A DNA stretch of 64,000 nucleotides from Actinokineospora alba. Its GTDB lineage: Bacteria > Actinomycetota > Actinomycetes > Mycobacteriales > Pseudonocardiaceae. The notes under the pieces are model-generated. The model saw only the letters and a program-made list of their open reading frames with translations. It searched no databases and was not told the DNA's origin. Positions 16,221-25,079 of the stretch are shown piece after piece; within the stretch, counting starts at the first letter, position 1, and each line of letters starts with the position of its first letter. Both the position numbers and the translations under genes were made by a program. Location: positions 2,666,001 to 2,730,000 of the forward strand of contig NZ_SNXU01000001.1 of the NCBI RefSeq assembly GCF_004362515.1. Reading direction: 5' to 3'.

Positions 16221-16913
16221 CTAGGTCCTGTGCCCGCAGTGCTTGTGGGGCACCAGTCGCTGGTCGGCGGCGACCAGAAGTCGTTCGCTGATCAGGTAAT
16301 CCGGCAGTTCGTGCCGGTGTCCCTGTGGGGCGCCCCAGATCTCGGTGACCACCTCGTTCAGTGCCCGTTCCAGCTGGGTGAACGACGTCAGTCCCATGCA
16401 CAGCCGGGTCTGCATCCGGTCGAGCGGCGCGGGTGAGGCGATGCCGGGGGTGAAGTACTCCCGGTAGTACGCCGCCAACACCGTGCGGTGGCGGGGTTTG
16501 CGGCTGAGCAGCAACTCCACCCGCACCGCCGCGCCCGAGAGGCCGAACGTCGTCGGTGGTCCGATGTGGACAGTCTCGGTGGTAGTCGGTGTGTCGCTGA
16601 CGATCAGGCGCACCCGATATCGGGAGTCCCACACGTGCAGCTCGGATTCCCCGTCCGGCAAGGGAAAGGCGCACCGCTCGCCGACCGTGAACCTGCGGCT
16701 CTCGCCTGCCACGTACACGGCCAAGGGTGCCTGTTTGCTGTTGACCACCCACCAGCGCCCGTTCATGTGCCGCAGATAGGGCGCGTTGCAACCGCGCGAC
16801 AGGCGCTCGTCGGTGCCGGCGCTGAGGAAGTCGCGGTCCAGCGTCAGCTGTTCGTCCGGTGACAGCGGGCGTGGTTCGGGCAAGCAGTGGTAGTCCACTG
16901 TCAGACAGGCCAT
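16221..16913 (-). CDS. FHA-like protein with predicted C-terminal helical domain
   Basis: A protein of about 230 aa. ATG 16913 is preferred because GAGG lies 5 nt upstream; GTG 16919 is also in frame. The N-terminal half is strand-rich and FHA-like, with LSRGCNAPYLRHMNGRWWVV and an N-S-K turn, then FTVGERCAFPLPDGESELHV. The canonical FHA residues are not all evident. The C-terminal half is helical (TVLAAYYREYF, ERALNEVVTEIWG, DYLISERLLVAADQRL) and resembles a helix-turn-helix of a DNA-binding domain, but no known family was recognised. It starts directly after the PP2C gene, forming a likely phosphatase/phospho-reader pair. Confidence 0.55.
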   Translation of the reverse strand: MACLTVDYHCLPEPRPLSPDEQLTLDRDFLSAGTDERLSRGCNAPYLRHMNGRWWVVNSKQAPLAVYVAGESRRFTVGERCAFPLPDGESELHVWDSRYRVRLIVSDTPTTTETVHIGPPTTFGLSGAAVRVELLLSRKPRHRTVLAAYYREYFTPGIASPAPLDRMQTRLCMGLTSFTQLERALNEVVTEIWGAPQGHRHELPDYLISERLLVAADQRLVPHKHCGHRT

Positions 16914-16920
16914 GCGCACC

Positions 16921-17598
16921 TCAGACGATGTCGGCGACGACCACCGTCACGTTGTCGTGCGCGCCGGCGTCGCATGCGAGCTTCACCAACGTGGACGTGC
17001 AAGTCTGCGGGTCCGTTGCCCGCAGGTCCGCCAAGATCGGCCCGAGATCCTCGCCGAGGGCGTCGGTCAGGCCGTCCGTGCACAGGACGTAGCGCTCGCC
17101 GAGGACCGCCGGACGCGACCACGTCTCCGGTTCCACCTCGGTGTCCAGGCCCACCGCCCGCACCAGGGCCGCGCCCTTCGGGTGCCGCGCGGCCTGCTCC
17201 GGGGTCAGGTGCCCGGCCGCCAGCAGTTCGGCGGCCAGGCTGTGCGGCCAGGTGACGCGCTCGGACTCCACGAACGTCACGCTGTCGCCGACGTGGGCGC
17301 CCAGGACGTGGCCGTCCCACAGCACCGCGATCTCCAGGGTCGTGGCCATTCCGGTGGTCGCCGGGTCCTTGGCCGCCCGGGCCCGGACCGCCTCGTTGGC
17401 CCGCCGGGCGGCCGTGGCCGGGTCCACGAGCGGACCCGCCGCCACGACCGCGTCGACCGCCAGTCGGGACGCGACCTCGCCCGCGGGTGCCCCGCCGACG
17501 CCGTCGGCGACGACGATCAGCGGGCCGTCCGCGTGGAACGAGTCCTGGTTGTTGGTCCGTCCGCCGAGCACACTGGCGCCCGCTACCCGCATCCTCAT
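16921..17598 (-). CDS. PP2C-family serine/threonine phosphatase
   Basis: A protein of about 225 aa in the PPM/PP2C family. The start is taken as ATG 17598, with GGTGGA just upstream; ATG 17616 is an alternative. Metal-binding motifs are complete: RTNNQDSF, VVADGVGG, a GHVLGAHVGDS strand, LCTDGLTDAL and AHDNVTVVVADI. It should dephosphorylate Ser/Thr residues using two Mn or Mg ions. There is no membrane helix, so it acts in the cytoplasm. No Ser/Thr kinase gene is in the window. The downstream FHA-like gene is almost certainly co-transcribed, since 7 nt separate stop from start. Confidence 0.85.
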   Translation of the reverse strand: MRMRVAGASVLGGRTNNQDSFHADGPLIVVADGVGGAPAGEVASRLAVDAVVAAGPLVDPATAARRANEAVRARAAKDPATTGMATTLEIAVLWDGHVLGAHVGDSVTFVESERVTWPHSLAAELLAAGHLTPEQAARHPKGAALVRAVGLDTEVEPETWSRPAVLGERYVLCTDGLTDALGEDLGPILADLRATDPQTCTSTLVKLACDAGAHDNVTVVVADIV

Positions 17599-17656
17599 GA
17601 GTCCACCGTGCCGCATTTCGGCCGAAGTCAGCAGGGGGAGCGCTCTCCCTGCCCGG

Positions 17657-18292
17657 TCAGTCGTGCGGCTGCAGCGGGAAGCCGCCGCCGATGCCGCGCC
17701 ACGCCAGGTTGGAGATCAGTGCGATCGCCTCGTCCTTCGGCATCGCCCGGTTGTCCTCCAGCCACGCGCGGGCCGCCACCTGGCTGACCCCCACCAGGCC
17801 GACCGCGAGCAGGCGCGCGCGGTGCACGTCCAGGCCCGCGTCGGCGGTGATGGTCGCGGTGATGGCGTCGACGCTGGCCGTGGTCGCCCGGTCGATGGCG
17901 TCGCTGACCAGCGGCTCACCGCGCAGGTCGGACTCGAAGACGAGCCGGAACGCCTGGCTCTCGCCGTCGACGAAGTCGAAGTACGCGCCGACGGCGTTGC
18001 GCACCCGGACCTTGTTGTCGGTGGTGGAGTCCATCGCGGCGTTGACCCGGCGGATCAGCTCGTCGACGTGCTTCTCCAGCAGCGCCATGTACAGCTCGAG
18101 CTTGCCGGGGAAGTGCTGGTAGAGGACCGGCTTGCTGACCCCGGCGCGCTCGGCGATCTCGTCCATCCCGGCCGCGTGGTAGCCGTTGGCCGCGAACACG
18201 TCCTGGGCGGCGGCGAGCAGCTGTGCCCGGCGCGCGGTCCGCGGGAGTCTGGCCCCCCGGCCGACCCCGTTCTGCTGAATCGTCTCAGACAT
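17657..18292 (-). CDS. TetR-family regulator (Rv3208-like)
   Basis: A 211-aa TetR regulator. The helix-turn-helix is MDEIAERAGVSKPVLYQHFP (about residues 43-62), preceded by ARLPRTARRAQLLAAAQDVF, a very characteristic head shared with Rv3208 of M. tuberculosis. The ligand domain ends VAARAWLEDNRAMPKDEAIA. The start is ATG 18292 with GGAGA upstream. Its place between DUF3107 and DUF3152 genes matches the mycobacterial order, although here DUF4873 to PP2C are inserted. It diverges from a hydrolase gene across 184 nt. Target genes are not known to me. Confidence 0.85.
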   Translation of the reverse strand: MSETIQQNGVGRGARLPRTARRAQLLAAAQDVFAANGYHAAGMDEIAERAGVSKPVLYQHFPGKLELYMALLEKHVDELIRRVNAAMDSTTDNKVRVRNAVGAYFDFVDGESQAFRLVFESDLRGEPLVSDAIDRATTASVDAITATITADAGLDVHRARLLAVGLVGVSQVAARAWLEDNRAMPKDEAIALISNLAWRGIGGGFPLQPHD

Positions 18293-18476
18293 TCAAGTCT
18301 CCACCCTCGGTTGTGCCTACGGGCCGGGATCGCCAACCCGCGACGGGTGGTTCGACCGTACTACTCGGTAACCCCATTCGGGGTCAGTGTCCAGCCATAC
18401 GGACAGCCCGTCCAGTATCGGACGTGACGCAGGTCTCACCCGAGCGAGGGCCTGAATCACACTGCACACTGGTCAG

Positions 18477-19457
18477 GTGTCCCTTTCCACCACTTTCCGC
18501 GCGCCGCTGACCCGGGTTCCGCTGTCGGAGACGCCGCTGCCGCCCCTGGACCTGTCCAGCCCGGCGTGGCCCGGGGAGGAGATCACCTCCGGCGGCCACA
18601 CCCTGCATGTGCGGCGCACGCCGGGCGCGGGCGACGAGACGGCCGTCTACGTGCACGGCCTCGGCGGCTCGGCGATGAACTGGACCGACCTGGCCGGGCA
18701 GCTCAGCGGACGCGCTCCCGGGCTGTCGGTGGACCTGCCCGGGTTCGGCCGGACCGCGCCGTCCGAGGGCTTCCCGTACACCCTCGAAGCGCACGCCGAC
18801 ACCCTCGCCGAGTGGCTGCGCGGCCTCGACCTGGGCCGCGTGCACCTGCTGGGCAACTCGATGGGCGGGGCGATCTCGATGGTGCTCGCCGCCCGCCACC
18901 CGGACCTGCTGCGCACCCTGACCCTGGTCTCCCCGGCCGTGCCTGACCTGCGGCCCAGCGTCAACCGGATGTCCGACCCGCGCATGGCGCTGGCGTTCCT
19001 CCCGCTCGTCGGCCCGCCGATGCGCAGGCAACTAGCCATGCTCAGCCCGCACCAACGCGCCAGACAGCTGCTCGACCTCTGCTTCGCCGATCCCACCCAG
19101 GTCACCCAGGAGCGTCTGGACGAGGCCGCCCACGAGTTCGCCGAGCGGGCGAAGCTCGCCTGGGCGAACCCGGCGCTCGCCCGCAGCACGGTCGGGCTGA
19201 TCCGCGCGTGGATGGTCCCGCGCACCCGCTCGCTGTGGTCGCTGGCGCCCAAGATCACCACGCCGACGCTGGTCGTGTGGGGCACCGAGGACAAGCTCGT
19301 GACCGTCCGCAAGGCGCCCCGGATCACCCGGCTGCTGCCGCACGCGCGGCTGCTGGTGCTGCCCCGGGTGGGTCATGTCGCCCAGATGGAGCGACCCGTC
19401 ACCGTCGCCCGCGCGGTACTGGGCCTTTGGGAGACGGCGGCGCTGGGTGAGTGGTAG
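18477..19457 (+). CDS. Alpha/beta hydrolase
   Basis: A 326-aa alpha/beta hydrolase beginning at GTG 18477. Oxyanion region YVHGLGGSAMNW, nucleophile LLGNSMGGAISM, so the elbow is G-N-S-M-G rather than the common G-H-S-x-G. The acid is in VVWGTEDKLVT and the histidine in PRVGHVAQME. G-N-S-M-G elbows occur in C-C bond hydrolases of the meta-cleavage type and in some esterases. The cap region (about 165-235) is rich in Arg and Leu. No ribosome binding site is visible; CACACT 6 nt upstream may be a leaderless -10. Substrate unknown. Confidence 0.8.
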   Translation: MSLSTTFRAPLTRVPLSETPLPPLDLSSPAWPGEEITSGGHTLHVRRTPGAGDETAVYVHGLGGSAMNWTDLAGQLSGRAPGLSVDLPGFGRTAPSEGFPYTLEAHADTLAEWLRGLDLGRVHLLGNSMGGAISMVLAARHPDLLRTLTLVSPAVPDLRPSVNRMSDPRMALAFLPLVGPPMRRQLAMLSPHQRARQLLDLCFADPTQVTQERLDEAAHEFAERAKLAWANPALARSTVGLIRAWMVPRTRSLWSLAPKITTPTLVVWGTEDKLVTVRKAPRITRLLPHARLLVLPRVGHVAQMERPVTVARAVLGLWETAALGEW

Positions 19458-19536
19458 CCCAGGGTGGCGCCTAACTGACAGTGCGCTTACCCCTCAGTGC
19501 ACTGGTCCGAACCGGTGATGTGGCACCCTAGATGCC

Positions 19537-20568
19537 GTGAGCGACACCTCCCAACGTGAGCGCGACGCGCGCACCCGGGATCCGCGTCGCCCGCAGGAGC
19601 GCCGCACCTCGGGTGAACCGCTGGCCGCCTCCTGGGCCCCGAAGCCACCGCCCCGCCGCCGTCCCGCCAGGTCACGAGGCGCGCGCGGCATCCTCGCCAC
19701 CTACGGCTGGCGCGTCTACGCCCTGCCCGTCCTGCTCGCGGTGACCGCGCTCGTCGCGGTCCAGACGGCGGGGGAGAAGGTCCCCGACACCACGGCCGCG
19801 GCCAACACCGAGGCCGTCATCGGCCCCGGCCCGACCGAGGAGACCTCGCTCCCGCCGGACGTCCAGGAGACCCCACCGGCCCCCGTCGACGTGAACATCC
19901 CGTCGGCGGAGCTGCCCAACGGCGGCCCGTACACCCAGACCGGCGCGGGCAAGTGGCACGTCGTGCCCGGGGAGACCGCCAAGGTCGGCACCGGGACGAA
20001 GTTCTTCACCTACACCGTCGAGGTCGAGGACGGGATCGACGCGACGGCGTTCGGCGGCGACGACAGCTTCGCCAAGCTCATCGACCAGACCCTCGCCGAC
20101 CCGCGCGGCTGGACCGCGGGTGGGCAGATCTCGGTGCAGCGGGTCTCGGCGAACTTCCCGAACCCCACCATCCGGATCAGCCTGACCAGCCCGGACACCG
20201 CCCACCGCAGCGACATGTGCGGTTACTCGATCAAGTACGAGTCCTCCTGCTGGCGCGGCACGGAGAAGCGGCTGATGATCAACCTCGCCCGCTGGGTGCG
20301 CGGCGCGGTGGCCTTCGGCGGCGACATGCTGACCTACCGGCAGTACGCCATCAACCATGAGATCGGCCACGCCTTCCGCAACGGCCACGTCGGCTGCGCC
20401 CAGGAGGGCGCGCTCGCGCCGGTGATGATGCAGCAGAGCTTCGGGGTGGCGAACAACTACGTCGCCCAGCTCAACCGGGCTGTCGGCGTGCGTGACGCGG
20501 TCAAGGAGGACGGCCTCACGTGCAAGCCGAACGCGTGGCCTAACCCGACAGCCAAGCCCGCGGGCTGA
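19537..20568 (+). CDS. DUF3152 membrane-anchored putative metallopeptidase (Rv3207c-like)
   Basis: A 343-aa protein. A basic, proline-rich cytoplasmic head (1-52) is followed by one membrane helix (about 56-75, YALPVLLAVTALVAV), a Pro/Thr linker (80-130) and a DUF3152 domain outside the membrane. The domain contains NHEIGHAFRNGHVGC (about residue 270), which fits the HExxHxxxxxH pattern of zinc metallopeptidases, plus two probable disulfide cysteine pairs. Proteolytic activity is an inference from the motif. The gene sits just upstream of moeZ, as Rv3207c and Rv3206c do in M. tuberculosis. First codon GTG 19537. Confidence 0.8.
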   Translation: MSDTSQRERDARTRDPRRPQERRTSGEPLAASWAPKPPPRRRPARSRGARGILATYGWRVYALPVLLAVTALVAVQTAGEKVPDTTAAANTEAVIGPGPTEETSLPPDVQETPPAPVDVNIPSAELPNGGPYTQTGAGKWHVVPGETAKVGTGTKFFTYTVEVEDGIDATAFGGDDSFAKLIDQTLADPRGWTAGGQISVQRVSANFPNPTIRISLTSPDTAHRSDMCGYSIKYESSCWRGTEKRLMINLARWVRGAVAFGGDMLTYRQYAINHEIGHAFRNGHVGCAQEGALAPVMMQQSFGVANNYVAQLNRAVGVRDAVKEDGLTCKPNAWPNPTAKPAG

Positions 20569-20661
20569 TTCCCGCATGCTGGAACCCGGGGAAGCTCGGG
20601 TGGGATTTGGGTGTTGCATCGGACGACAATCGAGCACATATCCGTGTTCTAGGAGGACCTG

Positions 20662-21840
20662 ATGCCAGGCACTTTGCCGCCGCTCGTCGAGCCGGCGCAG
20701 GAGCTGACCAAAGAAGAGGTCGAGCGGTACAGCCGCCACCTCATCATCCCGGACGTCGGCATGGCCGGGCAGAAGCGGCTGAAGAACGCCAAGGTCCTGG
20801 TCGTCGGCGCGGGCGGCCTCGGCAGCCCCGCGCTGCTGTACCTGGCCGCGGCAGGCGTCGGCACGCTCGGCATCGTCGACTTCGACGTGGTGGACGAGTC
20901 CAACCTGCAGCGCCAGGTCATCCACGGCGTCTCGGACGTGGGCAAGCCCAAGGCCCAGTCGGCCAAGGAGTCCATCGCCGAGATCAACCCGCTGGTCAAC
21001 GTGATCCTGCACCAGGAGCACCTGAACTCGACCAACGCGCTGGACATCTTCGAGCCGTACGACCTGATCCTCGACGGCACCGACAACTTCGCCACCCGCT
21101 ACCTGGTGAACGACGCCGCGGTGCTGCTGGGCAAGCCGTACGTCTGGGGGTCGATCTTCCGCTTCGAGGGCCAGGTGAGCGTCTTCTGGGAGGACGCCCC
21201 CAACGGCCAGGGCCTCAACTACCGCGACCTCTACCCCGAGCCCCCGCCGCCCGGCATGGTCCCGTCCTGCGCCGAGGGCGGCGTGCTGGGCGTGCTCTGC
21301 GCGTCGATCGGCTCGATCATGGTGACCGAGGCGATCAAGCTGCTGACCGGCATCGGCGACCCGCTGCTGGGCAGGCTGATGGTCTACGACGCGCTGGACA
21401 TGACCTACCGGACCATCAAGATCCGCAAGGACCCGGAGACCAAGCCGATCGAGGGCCTGATCGACTACGAGGCCTTCTGCGGCGTGGTGACCGAGGACGC
21501 GCAGAACGCGGCGGCCGGGAACACGATCACCCCGCGCGAGCTCAAGGAGAAGTTCGACAAGGGCGAGGACTTCGCCCTGATCGACGTCCGCGAGCCGCAC
21601 GAATTCGAGATCGTCAAGATCCCGGGCGCCATCCTGATCCCGAAGGACCGCATCCTCTCGGGTGAGGCGCTGGCGGAGTTGCCGCAGGACAAGCCCATCG
21701 TCCTGCACTGCAAGTCGGGTGTCCGCTCGGCCGAGGCGCTGGCCGCGCTGCACAAGGCGGGCTTCGCCGACGCGGTGCATGTCGGCGGCGGCGTGCTGGG
21801 CTGGGCGCGGGATATCGACACCAGCCTGCCGACGTACTGA
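20662..21840 (+). CDS. moeZ: MoeZ: adenylyltransferase/sulfurtransferase
   Basis: A 392-aa two-domain enzyme. The ThiF/MoeB-like adenylation domain (about 15-260) has VVGAGGLGSPALLYLAAAGV and DNFATRYLVNDA; PSCAEGGVLGVLCA holds a conserved cysteine. A C-terminal rhodanese domain (about 285-390) carries the catalytic loop HCKSGVRSAEAL with the sulfur-carrying cysteine. MoeZ activates the C-terminal glycine of sulfur-carrier proteins (MoaD, CysO, ThiS type) with ATP and transfers sulfur to them, supporting molybdopterin, cysteine and thiamin synthesis. The molybdopterin role is relevant to the nitrate reductase 1.2 kb downstream. The start has an AGGAGG site 6 nt upstream. It matches Rv3206c in place and structure. 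Confidence 0.95.
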   Translation: MPGTLPPLVEPAQELTKEEVERYSRHLIIPDVGMAGQKRLKNAKVLVVGAGGLGSPALLYLAAAGVGTLGIVDFDVVDESNLQRQVIHGVSDVGKPKAQSAKESIAEINPLVNVILHQEHLNSTNALDIFEPYDLILDGTDNFATRYLVNDAAVLLGKPYVWGSIFRFEGQVSVFWEDAPNGQGLNYRDLYPEPPPPGMVPSCAEGGVLGVLCASIGSIMVTEAIKLLTGIGDPLLGRLMVYDALDMTYRTIKIRKDPETKPIEGLIDYEAFCGVVTEDAQNAAAGNTITPRELKEKFDKGEDFALIDVREPHEFEIVKIPGAILIPKDRILSGEALAELPQDKPIVLHCKSGVRSAEALAALHKAGFADAVHVGGGVLGWARDIDTSLPTY

Positions 21841-21910
21841 ACCAATGAAGCTCGGCACGCACAGTGTCGATGAGCCGCGGGGAGGCGGAGTCCGGGTAGC
21901 GTGCGCGCCC

Positions 21911-22699
21911 GTGAGTACTCCGCCTCCCCAGCACGTCCGGGCCGCCTTCGGGGCCAAGAACGCGGAGCCCGTGCTGATCGAACACGGGCCGGTCTGGCGG
22001 TGTGACGACGTCGCGCTGCGCCCGGCGGCGAGTCCGGCCGAGGCCTCCTGGGTGGCGCAGACCCTGGGCGACCTCGACGTCCCGGACCTGCGGATCGCGC
22101 AGCCGATCCGGTCCAGCGATGGCCGCTACGTCGTCGGCGGCTGGGTGGGGTTCCGGTTCATCGACGGCCGGGCGGAGCCGCGCTACGACGAGGTGGTCGC
22201 CGCCTCCATGCGCCTGCACAAGGCGACCGCGGACCTGCCCAAGCCGCGGTTCATGAACCTGCGCACCGACGTGTTCGCGCTGGCCGACCGGGCGGCGTGG
22301 AACGAGGAGCAGGCGCCGCTCGACCCGGATCTCGGCGGCAAGCTGTTCGACAAGTTCGCCCCGTCCCGGGAGAAGATCCAGGCCCGCCCCCAGGTCGTGC
22401 ACGGCGACCTCTTCGGCAACGTCCTGTTCGCCGGGGACGCGGCGCCCGGGATCATCGACTTCAGCGCGTTCCACCGGCCCGCCGAGTGGGCGGCCGCGGT
22501 GGTCGTGGTCGACGCGATGGCGTGGGGCGGCGCCGACGACGGCATCGCCCAGCGCTGGTCGCACCTGCCGGACTGGCCGCAGTCGCTGCTGCACGCCTTA
22601 CTCTTCCGGCTGGCCGTCCACGCCCTGCACCCCAAATCCACGACCCGGTCCATGCGCGGTCTGGAACGCGCCGCACACCGAATCGCAGATTTCCTTTAG
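21911..22699 (+). CDS. TIGR02569 family phosphotransferase-like protein (Rv3205c-like)
   Basis: A 262-aa protein with an aminoglycoside-phosphotransferase/kinase-like fold. The catalytic loop is VVHGDLFGNVLFAG (about residues 160-173) and the metal-binding segment GIIDFSAF follows. The N-terminal lobe contains VWRCDDVALRP. It matches the actinobacterial TIGR02569 family, located after moeZ in M. tuberculosis as Rv3205c. The substrate is unknown. GTG 21911 is the start; TAGCGT ends 8 nt before it, so the message is probably leaderless. It is the last gene of the conserved block before the nitrate island. Confidence 0.8.
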   Translation: MSTPPPQHVRAAFGAKNAEPVLIEHGPVWRCDDVALRPAASPAEASWVAQTLGDLDVPDLRIAQPIRSSDGRYVVGGWVGFRFIDGRAEPRYDEVVAASMRLHKATADLPKPRFMNLRTDVFALADRAAWNEEQAPLDPDLGGKLFDKFAPSREKIQARPQVVHGDLFGNVLFAGDAAPGIIDFSAFHRPAEWAAAVVVVDAMAWGGADDGIAQRWSHLPDWPQSLLHALLFRLAVHALHPKSTTRSMRGLERAAHRIADFL

Positions 22700-23015
22700 G
22701 CCACCCGCGGCCCGCACCTAAGGGGACCGTGACGTCACTTGACCACGGTTACCGCCAATCCGCAGGTATCGGCGTCGGGTGACCAATCGTCAAAATTTCG
22801 GGGTGGCGGACTAGTTTCGCTGTGATGTGGGCGACGTTACCGAAACCGCACATCCGGGCACAGAGCGTCGATTTGTGTGGCGCGGGTCGCTTCTCACGGC
22901 CCAAAACAGGGCGCTGGGCAGGCAAGTTGTCCTGCACGAAACATTGCCGAATCGTCAGGTAACACCGCGTCCTTAACGTCTGGATCGACCCACAAAGCCG
23001 ATCCGGGAGCCCGGG
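22700..23015. other. Intergenic region upstream of the nitrate reductase gene
   Basis: A 316-nt spacer with lower GC than its surroundings in places. It holds several GTnAC-like and GAAAC-like half sites (for example GTTAC followed by CGAAAC near 22836-22846, and GAAAC near 22938), but their spacing does not fit the 11-nt period of a GlnR box. I therefore call it a probable regulatory region without assigning an operator. No gene or strong hairpin is seen. Confidence 0.5.
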
Positions 23016-25079
23016 ATGACGCAGCTGGCCGCGCCCGCAGTCGACACGCACTGCCCGTACTGCGCCCTGCAGTGCGGTATGCGGCTGACCGGCGCCCGCG
23101 TGGAGCCGCGCCAGTTCCCGACCAACGGCGGCGGGCTGTGCCAGAAGGGCTGGACGTCGGGGTCGCTGCTGACGTCGCCCTCGCGGCTGACCACCCCGCT
23201 GGTGCGGGTGGACGGCGAACTGCGCCCGGCGAGCTGGGACCTCGCCCTCGACCTGATCGCCCACAAGATCAAGGCACTGCAGGGAGCGCACGGCGCCGAC
23301 GCCATCGCCGTCTTCGGCGGCGGCGGGCTGACCAATGAGAAGTCGTACGCGCTCGGCAAGTTCGCCCGGGTCGCGCTGGGGACCTCGCAGATCGACTACA
23401 ACGGCCGCTTCTGCATGTCGTCGGCGGCAGCCGCGGGCATCCGGGCGTTCGGCCTCGACCGCGGGATGCCGTTCCCGGTCACCGACCTCGGTGCGGCCGA
23501 CGCGGTGCTGCTCGTCGGGGCCAACCCGGCTGAGACGATGCCGCCGTTCATCCAGCACCTGACCAACGCGGCCCGCTCCGGCGGCCTGATCGTCGTCGAC
23601 CCGCGCCGCACGCCGACCGCCGAGCAGGCCACGCTGCACCTGCAGCCCCGGCCGGGCACCGACCTGGCGCTGGCCCTGGGCATCCTGCACGCCGTCGTCG
23701 CCGACGGGCACCTGCGCCACGACTACATCGCCGAGCGCACCACGGGCTTCGACGCCGCCTGGCGCATCGCCGCGGCGTGGTGGCCGGAGCGGGTCGAGCG
23801 GGTCACCGGTGTCGCCGCGTCCGACCAGCGCCGCGCCGCGGCCATCCTGGCGGCCGCGAGCAAGGCCTACGTGCTCACCGCGCGCGGCACCGAGCAGCAC
23901 TCCCGCGGCACCGACATGGTGGGCGCCTGGATCAACCTGGCGATGTCGCTGGGGCTGCCCGGCACCCCGGGCTCCGGCTTCGGCTGCCTCACCGGCCAGG
24001 GCAACGGCCAGGGCGGACGTGAGCACGGCCAGAAGGCAGACCAGCTCCCCGGCTACCGCAAGATCGACGACCCGGCCGCTCGCGCGCACGTCGCGGGTGT
24101 CTGGGGTGTGGACCCCGACTCGCTGCCCGGCCCCGGCCGCTCGGCCTACGAGCTGCTCGACGCGCTCGGCACCGAGAACGGCCCGAAGGCGCTGATGGTG
24201 TTCGGCAGCAACGTGATCGTCTCCGCGCCGAGCGCAGGCGCGGTCGGCGACCGGCTGTCCTCTTTGGACTTCCTGGTGGTGGCCGACTTCGTCCTGTCGG
24301 AGACCGCCGCGCGGGCCGATGTCGTCCTCCCGGTCACCCAGTGGGCCGAGGAGGACGGGACCATGACCAACCTCGAAGGCCGGGTCCTGCTGCGCACCAA
24401 GGCCCTTTCCGCTCCCGATGGCGTCCGTAGCGACCTTGAGGTCCTGCGCGAGTTGGCGATCCGCTTGGGGCAGCCCGAAGAGCGGTTCCCGGTGGAGCCC
24501 GAGACCGTGTTCGCCGAACTGCGCCGCGCGTCGGCCGGGGGAGTGGCCGACTACGCCGGTGTCACCTACGACCGGCTGCGCGCGGGCGAGGCGCTGCACT
24601 GGCCGGTCCCGTCGGAAGACCACCCCGGCACGCCGCGGGTCTTCCTCGACCGCTTCAACACCCCCGACGGCCGGGCCCGCTTCGCCGCGGTCGACCACAC
24701 CGGCCCCGCCGAGCCGATCGACGACGACTACCCGCTGCTGGCGACCACCGGCCGCGTGCTGCAGCACTATCAGTCCGGGGCGCAGACCCGCCTGGTCGAA
24801 GAACTTCTCAACGCGGTGCCGGAAGTCTTCATCGAGATTCACCCGGACACCGCGGAGCGCGCCGGTCTCGCGGAGGGTGTGCTTGCCCGCGTCGTCTCCC
24901 GCCGAGGCGAGATGAAGGCGCGGGTGCGGCACGTGTCGTCCATGCGCACCGACACGGTGTTCCTGCCGTTCCACTTCCCCGGCGAGCAACGCGCCAACCT
25001 GCTGACCAACCCCGCGCTGGACCCCACCAGCCGGATGCCCGAGTTCAAGGTCTGTGCCGTCCGACTGGAGGTCTCATGA
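23016..25079 (+). CDS. nasC: Assimilatory nitrate reductase, catalytic subunit
   Basis: A 687-aa molybdopterin oxidoreductase of the NarB/NasC group, reducing nitrate to nitrite in the cytoplasm. The N-terminal 4Fe-4S cluster cysteines are C13, C16, C20 and C42 (HCPYCALQC and LCQKGW). Molybdopterin-binding regions include NGRFCMSSAAAAGIRAFGLD with the likely Mo-ligand cysteine, GANPAETMPP, ARGTEQHSRGTD and GSGFGCLTGQGNGQGGREHG. The C-terminal MopB_CT domain holds LLATTGRVLQHYQSGAQTR. Length fits assimilatory enzymes lacking the extra C-terminal cluster of some NasA proteins. The 3' end overlaps the next gene by 4 nt (ATGA), so the flavoprotein partner is made together with it. Confidence 0.92.
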   Translation: MTQLAAPAVDTHCPYCALQCGMRLTGARVEPRQFPTNGGGLCQKGWTSGSLLTSPSRLTTPLVRVDGELRPASWDLALDLIAHKIKALQGAHGADAIAVFGGGGLTNEKSYALGKFARVALGTSQIDYNGRFCMSSAAAAGIRAFGLDRGMPFPVTDLGAADAVLLVGANPAETMPPFIQHLTNAARSGGLIVVDPRRTPTAEQATLHLQPRPGTDLALALGILHAVVADGHLRHDYIAERTTGFDAAWRIAAAWWPERVERVTGVAASDQRRAAAILAAASKAYVLTARGTEQHSRGTDMVGAWINLAMSLGLPGTPGSGFGCLTGQGNGQGGREHGQKADQLPGYRKIDDPAARAHVAGVWGVDPDSLPGPGRSAYELLDALGTENGPKALMVFGSNVIVSAPSAGAVGDRLSSLDFLVVADFVLSETAARADVVLPVTQWAEEDGTMTNLEGRVLLRTKALSAPDGVRSDLEVLRELAIRLGQPEERFPVEPETVFAELRRASAGGVADYAGVTYDRLRAGEALHWPVPSEDHPGTPRVFLDRFNTPDGRARFAAVDHTGPAEPIDDDYPLLATTGRVLQHYQSGAQTRLVEELLNAVPEVFIEIHPDTAERAGLAEGVLARVVSRRGEMKARVRHVSSMRTDTVFLPFHFPGEQRANLLTNPALDPTSRMPEFKVCAVRLEVS

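Noticed and set aside
22836..22960. GTTAC and GAAAC motifs as a GlnR box for the nitrate reductase gene
   Set aside because: The half sites are present but their spacing does not follow the 11-nt period, on either strand.
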